From Halothiobacillaceae bacterium (GTDB lineage: Bacteria; Pseudomonadota; Gammaproteobacteria; Halothiobacillales; Halothiobacillaceae), in NCBI GenBank assembly GCA_028696185.1, contig JAQVHL010000027.1:1-33303 (forward strand): a stretch of DNA of 33,303 bases. The letters are read 5' to 3'. The notes beneath the pieces were generated by a model. The model did not search any database, had not been told where the DNA came from, and saw only the letters and a program-made list of their open reading frames with translations. Below are positions 28,547-33,303 of the stretch, one piece after another (positions within the stretch are counted from its first letter, which is position 1; every line of letters starts with the position of its first letter). A program made the translations under genes and the position numbers.

Positions 28547-29401
28547 ATGCTGGTCATCATCGGTTGGGTACTCGTGACGGCGGCCATCATTGGCGGTTTC
28601 ATCATGGCTGGCGGTCACGTCGTCGTGCTATGGCAACCGGTCGAGGTGATTATCATCTTTGGTGCGGCGACGGGCGGATTTTTGATCGCCAACTCCCCCA
28701 AAACCATCAAGGCCACCCTCGGCGCCTTTGGGCAGGCCATGAAAGGCTCCAAGTACAACAAGGCCCTGTACATGGAAACCCTGGGACTGCTTTACAACAT
28801 CTTTACCCGCGCACGCAAGGACGGGCTGATGGCCATCGAGGCCGATATCGAGGAGCCGCACAACAGCGAAATCTTCAAGGCGGCGCCCACGGTTCTTGGG
28901 GACCATCACGCGGTGGAGTTCATTTCCGACTATCTGCGCCTGATGGTGAGCAGTACGCTGGATGTACACCAGATCGACAACCTGATGGACATTGAGATCG
29001 AAACCCATCACCACGAAGGTGAAGTCCCGATCACGGCGATCAGCCGTTTTGCCGATGGCTTGCCGGCCTTCGGTATTATCGCGGCGGTGATGGGCGTCGT
29101 GCATACCATGGAGTCGGTCACCCTCCCGCCGGAAGAGTTGGGCAAGCTCATCGCTGCGGCGCTGGTGGGAACCTTCCTCGGTATTCTGCTCTCCTACGGG
29201 TTTGTCGGGCCGATTGCCGGTATCCTGCAGGTCAAACTTGATGAGTCCACCAAGTACTACCAGAGCGTCAAGGTGTCCTTGATCGCTTTCATGAACGGGT
29301 ATCCGCCCCAGGTGTCCGTGGAATTCGGGCGCAAGGTGCTGTTCTCTACCGAGCGTCCGGACTTCAAAGAACTGGAGGACCACATCAAGAAGCGCAAATA
29401 A
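28547..29401 (+). CDS. motA: Flagellar motor stator protein MotA
   Basis: The protein has 284 residues (E. coli 295). Four membrane segments are seen, at about residues 1-21, 32-50, 170-192 and 203-225. The cytoplasmic loop carries FTRARKDGLMAIEADIEEP, which holds the conserved Arg and Glu that contact FliG. The Pro of the third helix region (DGLPAFGIIAAVMGVVHTM) and ELGKLIAAALVGTFLGILLSYGFVGPIA are the family signature. MotA pentamers surround a MotB dimer and conduct protons to drive rotation; the close match to proton-type MotA rather than PomA is my judgement. It is followed 24 bases later by motB. Confidence 0.96.
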   Translation: MLVIIGWVLVTAAIIGGFIMAGGHVVVLWQPVEVIIIFGAATGGFLIANSPKTIKATLGAFGQAMKGSKYNKALYMETLGLLYNIFTRARKDGLMAIEADIEEPHNSEIFKAAPTVLGDHHAVEFISDYLRLMVSSTLDVHQIDNLMDIEIETHHHEGEVPITAISRFADGLPAFGIIAAVMGVVHTMESVTLPPEELGKLIAAALVGTFLGILLSYGFVGPIAGILQVKLDESTKYYQSVKVSLIAFMNGYPPQVSVEFGRKVLFSTERPDFKELEDHIKKRK

Positions 29402-29425
29402 ACCGCGCGCTTTGGGGACAGCATC

Positions 29426-30373
29426 ATGCAGGGGAATCAAAACCAGGCCATCGTCATCAAGAAGATCAAGAAGGGCGGGCACGGCTTTCACGGGGGGGCG
29501 TGGAAGCTGGCCTATGCTGACTTCGTGACGGCGATGATGGCGTTCTTCCTGCTGATGTGGCTGCTGGGTTCGGTCAGCAAGGAAACCCTCGCGGGCATCG
29601 CTTCGTATTTCCAGAATCCCACGCAGGTCTCGCTGGAGGGAGGCAAGAGTGTGGGCATGTCCTCCAGCTTGATCGACGGCGGGGGAGACGATCTGACCAA
29701 ATCCACCGGGCAGGTGCACAAGAGCGACGACATCAAGACGCCCAAGATGCTGATGGACAAGGACGAAGCCAAACGCAAGCTCATGGAAGAAGATGCCAAG
29801 CGCATCGAGGAACTGAAGAAAAAGATCGAGGACATGATCCAGAAAACGCCCTCGCTCAAGGAATTCGAAAAACAGCTCAAGCTGGAAATCACCCGCGAGG
29901 GCTTGCGCATCCAGATTGTCGATGAAGCCAAGCGTCCGATGTTCCGTCTGGGCAGCAGCGATATCGAACCCTACGCCCGGCAGATTCTTACCCAGCTGGC
30001 ACCGGTCATCAACGAGCTGCCCAACCGCATCACCATGCTCGGCCATACGGATTCGCGGCCCTTCCAGAGCGGTGATCGTACCAACTGGGAGCTGTCCTCC
30101 GAACGCGCCAATGCCGCACGTCGCGCCCTGGTGTCCGGGGGACTGGAGGAGCGCAAGGTTTTGCGGGTGGCAGGCGTGTCCGATTCGCTCCCCTATGATC
30201 GTCAGGATCCGTTCAATCCGATCAATCGACGCATCGCCATCATCGTGATGAACAAGCAGGCAGAAGAAGAAACCCTGCTCGATAATTTGCCCAGCGTGAA
30301 GCTCGGGGAGGGACAGGCGCCTGCCGGTAGCGAGCTTGCCCCGCCGGTCCCGTCCACGCCGGCCCGACCGTGA
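29426..30373 (+). CDS. motB: Flagellar motor protein MotB
   Basis: The protein has 315 residues. A basic cytoplasmic tail (IVIKKIKKGGHG) leads to the single membrane helix with the proton-carrying Asp32 in AYADFVTAMMAFFLLMWLLGS. A charged plug and linker with a Lys/Glu-rich coiled coil (about residues 105-150) comes next. The OmpA-like peptidoglycan-binding domain contains NRITMLGHTDSRPF, NWELSSERANAARRAL and NPINRRIAIIV. MotB anchors the stator to the cell wall. The C-terminal 25 residues are Pro/Ala-rich and probably disordered. The stop overlaps the start of the methyltransferase gene (GTGA), which suggests one operon of three genes. Confidence 0.96.
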   Translation: MQGNQNQAIVIKKIKKGGHGFHGGAWKLAYADFVTAMMAFFLLMWLLGSVSKETLAGIASYFQNPTQVSLEGGKSVGMSSSLIDGGGDDLTKSTGQVHKSDDIKTPKMLMDKDEAKRKLMEEDAKRIEELKKKIEDMIQKTPSLKEFEKQLKLEITREGLRIQIVDEAKRPMFRLGSSDIEPYARQILTQLAPVINELPNRITMLGHTDSRPFQSGDRTNWELSSERANAARRALVSGGLEERKVLRVAGVSDSLPYDRQDPFNPINRRIAIIVMNKQAEEETLLDNLPSVKLGEGQAPAGSELAPPVPSTPARP

Positions 30374-31170
30374 CCTCCATCGGGGCTGCCCCACCCACGC
30401 GGAACGGGGCGCCGCTCTGGCGGGCCTTGGCTATTCAGTTTATTGTCGTGTCGTTCCTGCTGGGTCTGAGTCTGGCGCTTCAGCGTTCAGGCGCATGGTC
30501 CGCGTCCTGGCAGCTTACCCCCTGGGGCTTTGTGCTTGCCGTGTCCGTGTTGAGTGTTCTTCTTTCGCTGGGGCGTTTGCCACGCTGGTGGCTGCCTTTG
30601 CAAGCCTTGTTTGCCCCCGCTCTTTTTTTGCTCTGGCTGGCGCAATGGCCATCCTGGGTCTACCTGCTGGGTTTTCTCGCCCTCTGGTTGCTGGCGCCCA
30701 ATGCCCTGCTGGGGCGTGTGCCACTGTATCTTTCCGGCCCGAGTGCCTGGGCAAACGTGGAGCAGCTCATCCAGACGCATGATGCGCGGCGGGTGGTCGA
30801 TCTGGGCTGTGGGCTGGGTGGGATGCTTGTCTGGCTGGCGGAGCGGCATCCACAGCGGGAGTTCATCGGGGTGGAAACGGCCTGGTTGCCGTATTGGATT
30901 GCCCGCTGGCGTCTTGGGCGTCTGCCCAACGTGCGTGTGGCTCGACGTGACCTGTGGGCGGAGCCCCTGGGGGAATACGATCTGGTGTTTTGCTTTTTAT
31001 CGCCGCAGCCGATGGCAGGTTTATGGCGCAAGGCGCTGACGCAGATGCGTCCCGGAAGCGTGCTGGCAAGTCTGGGATTTGAGGTGCCGGGTGTGGCAGG
31101 GCAGGAAACGCCTTCGGGCAGACATACGCTTTATACGTATGTACTGCCCGACCGGAAAAGTGCAGCCTGA
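30370..31170 (+). CDS. Membrane-anchored class I SAM-dependent methyltransferase
   Basis: The protein has 266 residues, starting at GTG 30370, which overlaps the motB stop by four bases. Residues about 15-115 hold three or four hydrophobic segments (ALAIQFIVVSFLLGLSLAL, FVLAVSVLSVLLSLG, FAPALFLLWLAQWP, VYLLGFLALWLLAPN). A Rossmann methyltransferase domain follows: motif I VVDLGCGLGG at 142-151, an acidic end of strand 2 in FIGVETAW, and motif IV-like YDLVFCFLSPQPM. The layout resembles membrane-attached methyltransferases of unknown substrate. Coupling to motB hints at a link with motility, for example modification of an envelope or flagellar component, but this is an inference from position only. 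Confidence 0.8.
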   Translation: MTSIGAAPPTRNGAPLWRALAIQFIVVSFLLGLSLALQRSGAWSASWQLTPWGFVLAVSVLSVLLSLGRLPRWWLPLQALFAPALFLLWLAQWPSWVYLLGFLALWLLAPNALLGRVPLYLSGPSAWANVEQLIQTHDARRVVDLGCGLGGMLVWLAERHPQREFIGVETAWLPYWIARWRLGRLPNVRVARRDLWAEPLGEYDLVFCFLSPQPMAGLWRKALTQMRPGSVLASLGFEVPGVAGQETPSGRHTLYTYVLPDRKSAA

Positions 31171-31186
31171 AGAATCAGGCTGGCGC

Positions 31187-31207
31187 GAAGGGGCAGGGCG
31201 CCCCTTC
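31187..31207. terminator. Hairpin between convergent methyltransferase and RRM genes
   Basis: GAAGGGGC (31187-31194) pairs exactly with GCCCCTTC (31200-31207) around a 5-base loop. It sits in the 51-base gap between two convergent stops, so it can serve both. There is no T-run on either strand. Confidence 0.45.
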
Positions 31208-31221
31208 ACAAGTCGCGAGGC

Positions 31222-31533
31222 TCAGGCGCGCGGGCCGCGGGCCGGACGCTGGTAGGGACCACGCGGGGCGCTACCACGATCCGGACGGTCTTCGCGCGGA
31301 CGGGCCTCGTTTACGCGCAGCGGACGACCCTTGAACGGCTGACCGTCGAGCGACTTGATGGCTTCCTCGCCCTGTTCCTTTTCCGACATGCGGACGAAAC
31401 CGAAGCCCTTGGAAAGGCCCGTTTCGGGATCCTTGACGATCTTTGCGGAAGCGACTTCACCGAATTCGGCGAAGGTATCGCGCAGTTCGTCTTCGGAAAG
31501 CTGGTAGGGCAGGTTGCCAACGTAGATATTCAT
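31222..31533 (-). CDS. RRM-domain RNA-binding protein
   Basis: The protein has 103 residues from ATG 31533; a second ATG at 31536 is directly upstream. It is a single RNA recognition motif: RNP2 is IYVGNLPYQL at residues 2-11, RNP1 is KGFGFVRM near residues 42-49, and the fold ends PFKGRPLRVNEARPRE. An Arg/Pro/Gly-rich tail (DRGSAPRGPYQRPARGPRA) probably adds nonspecific RNA contacts. Such small RRM proteins in bacteria are abundant, often cold-induced, and act as RNA chaperones or regulators. No Shine-Dalgarno is evident, but the leader holds a hairpin at 31558-31595 that could control translation. Confidence 0.92.
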   Translation of the reverse strand: MNIYVGNLPYQLSEDELRDTFAEFGEVASAKIVKDPETGLSKGFGFVRMSEKEQGEEAIKSLDGQPFKGRPLRVNEARPREDRPDRGSAPRGPYQRPARGPRA

Positions 31534-31844
31534 CATAAAACGCAAACTCGAACACATGTGCTATGGGAAACTCTACAGCGCTCAATCCATAGCACGGGAA
31601 TCGAGAACTGGTGTCTACGCTTTGTTGCGTCGACAAGCCCACATTACTACGTTTATCGTGCGGGGCAAAGCAAAACCGCAGGAATTTTCTTGCGCCGGGC
31701 AACCGGGCACAGGATCATCCCAGACGGGCGCGATCCCTTGTTCCAATGCGGTTTCGCGGCGGATGTGCGGTATTTGTCTGCCGTGAACGCGTGTGCGGCT
31801 TCGGTTTATTCTTATGGCTTTTCGTTTGGTGATAAATAATTGTG
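31534..31844. other. Divergent intergenic region, RRM gene / rlmKL
   Basis: These 311 bases are noticeably richer in A and T than the flanking genes. They hold the leader of the RRM gene with its stem-loop (separate entry) and the upstream region of rlmKL. No clear promoter pair was recognised. Weak open frames here have no binding site or family features. Confidence 0.45.
31558..31595 (-). promoter_or_regulatory. Stem-loop in the leader of the RRM gene
   Basis: GTGCTATGG (31558-31566) and CCATAGCAC (31587-31595) are exact reverse complements with a 20-base loop, ending 24 bases before the RRM start on the minus strand. It may be a translational control element or a protein-binding dyad. Confidence 0.4.
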
Positions 31845-33303
31845 ATGAATTCAGCGCATAAACCCCAGGCCCTTTTTATTTCCACCGGTCGCTCCCTGGT
31901 GGGGCCGCTGGCCGAGGAGCTGCGCGAACTGGGTCAGATTCCGGTGCGTGAGCGGCCAGGCGGGGTCGAGTGCGATGCCGATCTTGAAACGGTCTATCGC
32001 ATCCTGATCGGATCGCGCATGGCGCATCGGGTCATTCTGATGCTGCTGGACACCCAGGCGGCCGACGGGGATGCGCTCTACCGTGTGGCACGGAGCCTCG
32101 ACTGGGCCGCGCTTTTCGGTGTGGACGACACCTTTGCCGTGGATTTTACCGGTGGCAATGATGCGGTGCGTCACACGCATTATGGCGCCCTGCGCATCAA
32201 GGATGCCGTGGTGGATGTTTTTACCGCGCGTGAGGGGCGGCGCCCGGACGTGGATGCCCATCGCCCCGGTATTCGCATCCACGCCCATCTGCATGGTGAT
32301 CGCTTGCGCCTGGGGCTTGATCTGTCCGGCGAGGGGCTGCATCGACGCGGTTACCGTCTGGAAAGCGGGCCGGCTCCGTTGCGTGAAACGCTGGCCGCTG
32401 CCTTGTTGTGGCGTTGCGGCTGGCCCCGGCGCGCTGCGCAGGGGGAGGCGTTTCATGATCCGATGTGCGGCTCGGGCACCTTGCCCATCGAGGCGGCGAT
32501 GATGGCGGGCGATATCGCGCCGGGACTGCTGCGTCCGGAGTTTGGTGCCCCAGTCTGGCGTGGACATGATGCCGCGCTGTGGGCGCGCCTGCTGGATGAG
32601 GCGCGTGAACGCGCCGTTATCGGACGCGAGCGCATTCCCTTGATCGTGGGTTGCGATATTTCCGAGGCGGTGTTGCGCACCGCGCGGGAAAATGCCCGGC
32701 GTGCCGGTCTGGCGGATGTCCTGGTGTTTGAGCAGGGGGAGGTTGAGTCAGCGCAACGTCCGGAACTCCTGCGTGGGGTGGAGCGGGGCTTGATCGTCGT
32801 CAATCCGCCCTACGGTGAGCGTCTGGAGGCGCGCGATGCGCCGGGACGCGAGGCGGTATTGGCACAGTATCAACGTCTGGGGCAGTCCCTGGTGTCGCGC
32901 TTTTCCGGTTGGGAAGCCGGGGTGCTGGCGCCGGATGAGGCGTGCGGACATGCCCTGGGGCTGCGCGCGCATCGTGTGCACGCCTTCCAGAACGGTCCGC
33001 TGGACGTATTGTTGCTGCGTATCGCCCTGGAAGATACGGCGCTGCGTCTGCCTTCCACGCCGGCCACGAAGGCGCGCCGCATGCTGGAGACGGCGCGGCG
33101 CCAGGAACTGGCGCAGACCGATGGCGCACAGGCGCTGGCCAACCGGCTGCGCAAGAACCGGCGCGTGCTGGGGCGTTGGGCAGCGCGTGAGGGCGTCTTC
33201 TGTTACCGCTTGTACGATGCGGACATGCCCGAGTACGCGGTGGCGGTGGATTTGTACCGTGATGACGCGCCCGGGGCGCCGCTTTGGGTGAACGTGCAGG
33301 AGT
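31845..33303 (+). CDS. rlmL: Bifunctional 23S rRNA methyltransferase RlmK/RlmL, 5' part
   Basis: The first 486 codons are present; the frame runs off the end of the window. RlmKL of E. coli has 702 residues. The N-terminal THUMP region (about residues 10-155, with ETVYRILIGSRMAHRVI and DFTGGNDAVRHTHYGALRIKDAV) is followed by HRPGIRIHAHLHGDRLRLGLDLSGEGLHRRGY. The RlmL methyltransferase domain has DPMCGSGTLPIEAAMMA (SAM-binding) and the catalytic NPPYGERL (about residue 318). It modifies guanine 2445 (N2) of 23S rRNA; the missing C-terminal half should carry the RlmK activity on guanine 2069 (N7). The fused form is typical of gammaproteobacteria. ATG 31845 was chosen to fit the family N-terminus; no clear Shine-Dalgarno. 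Confidence 0.93.
   Translation, partial: MNSAHKPQALFISTGRSLVGPLAEELRELGQIPVRERPGGVECDADLETVYRILIGSRMAHRVILMLLDTQAADGDALYRVARSLDWAALFGVDDTFAVDFTGGNDAVRHTHYGALRIKDAVVDVFTAREGRRPDVDAHRPGIRIHAHLHGDRLRLGLDLSGEGLHRRGYRLESGPAPLRETLAAALLWRCGWPRRAAQGEAFHDPMCGSGTLPIEAAMMAGDIAPGLLRPEFGAPVWRGHDAALWARLLDEARERAVIGRERIPLIVGCDISEAVLRTARENARRAGLADVLVFEQGEVESAQRPELLRGVERGLIVVNPPYGERLEARDAPGREAVLAQYQRLGQSLVSRFSGWEAGVLAPDEACGHALGLRAHRVHAFQNGPLDVLLLRIALEDTALRLPSTPATKARRMLETARRQELAQTDGAQALANRLRKNRRVLGRWAAREGVFCYRLYDADMPEYAVAVDLYRDDAPGAPLWVNVQE

Noticed and set aside
28628-30394. 588-codon minus-strand frame antisense to motA and motB
   Set aside because: It spans two well-supported genes on the other strand and shows no domain motifs.

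Overview
The window looks like the chromosome of a GC-rich (roughly 60-65 %), motile, sulfur-oxidising gammaproteobacterium. The taxonomic hints are an E. coli-length PurB, RdgC, the RlmK/RlmL fusion family, PepN, MltD with three LysM repeats and a MotA/MotB pair. The lifestyle hint is a tetraheme cytochrome that I read as a TsdB-TsdA (thiosulfate dehydrogenase) fusion. No rRNA, tRNA, CRISPR array, transposase or integrase was seen. Species cannot be fixed from the sequence.

Layout. 1-741: 3' end of a FadL-type outer-membrane channel. 782-5699 (minus): exporter operon, ABC ATPase -> FtsX-type permease -> membrane-fusion protein -> unknown lipoprotein. 6027-7532: tsdBA fusion. 7658-9250: mltD. 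9404-10147: AAA/ABC-type ATPase of clearly lower GC, probably acquired. 10248-10817 (minus): nitroreductase, divergent from 11025-12029, ldhA-type D-lactate dehydrogenase. 12030-12612: gene-free, hairpin-rich stretch. 12613-17879 (minus): HD-GYP response regulator followed by a very large hybrid histidine kinase. 18006-21709: two-gene fatty-acid-reductase-like operon, a LuxE-like ligase plus a LuxC reductase fused to a PaaK/CapK-like adenylating domain, with no luciferase genes. 21772-22862: PEBP (YbhB) protein and a secreted small protein, divergent. 23108-25493 (minus): purB and rdgC. 25808-28435: pepN. 28547-31170: motA, motB and a membrane-anchored methyltransferase overlapping motB. 31222-31533 (minus): RRM RNA-binding protein. 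31845-end: 5' part of rlmKL.

How the parts may work together. TsdBA would feed electrons from thiosulfate to the respiratory chain. The kinase/HD-GYP pair is a likely signal-to-c-di-GMP module and is divergent from the luxE/luxC-like operon, so the two may share a control region. MotAB power the flagellum. The rest is housekeeping: purine synthesis, recombination control, peptidoglycan turnover, peptide degradation and rRNA methylation.

Most worth a second look: the LuxE / LuxC-PaaK pair without luciferase; the TsdBA fusion with an Asn-Met pair at the predicted heme-2 ligand site; the hairpin-rich intergenic region at 12.06-12.6 kb, which shares two conserved boxes with a shorter region at 23.0-23.1 kb; and several long perfect or near-perfect stem-loops (22891-22947, 25570-25615, 31558-31595).
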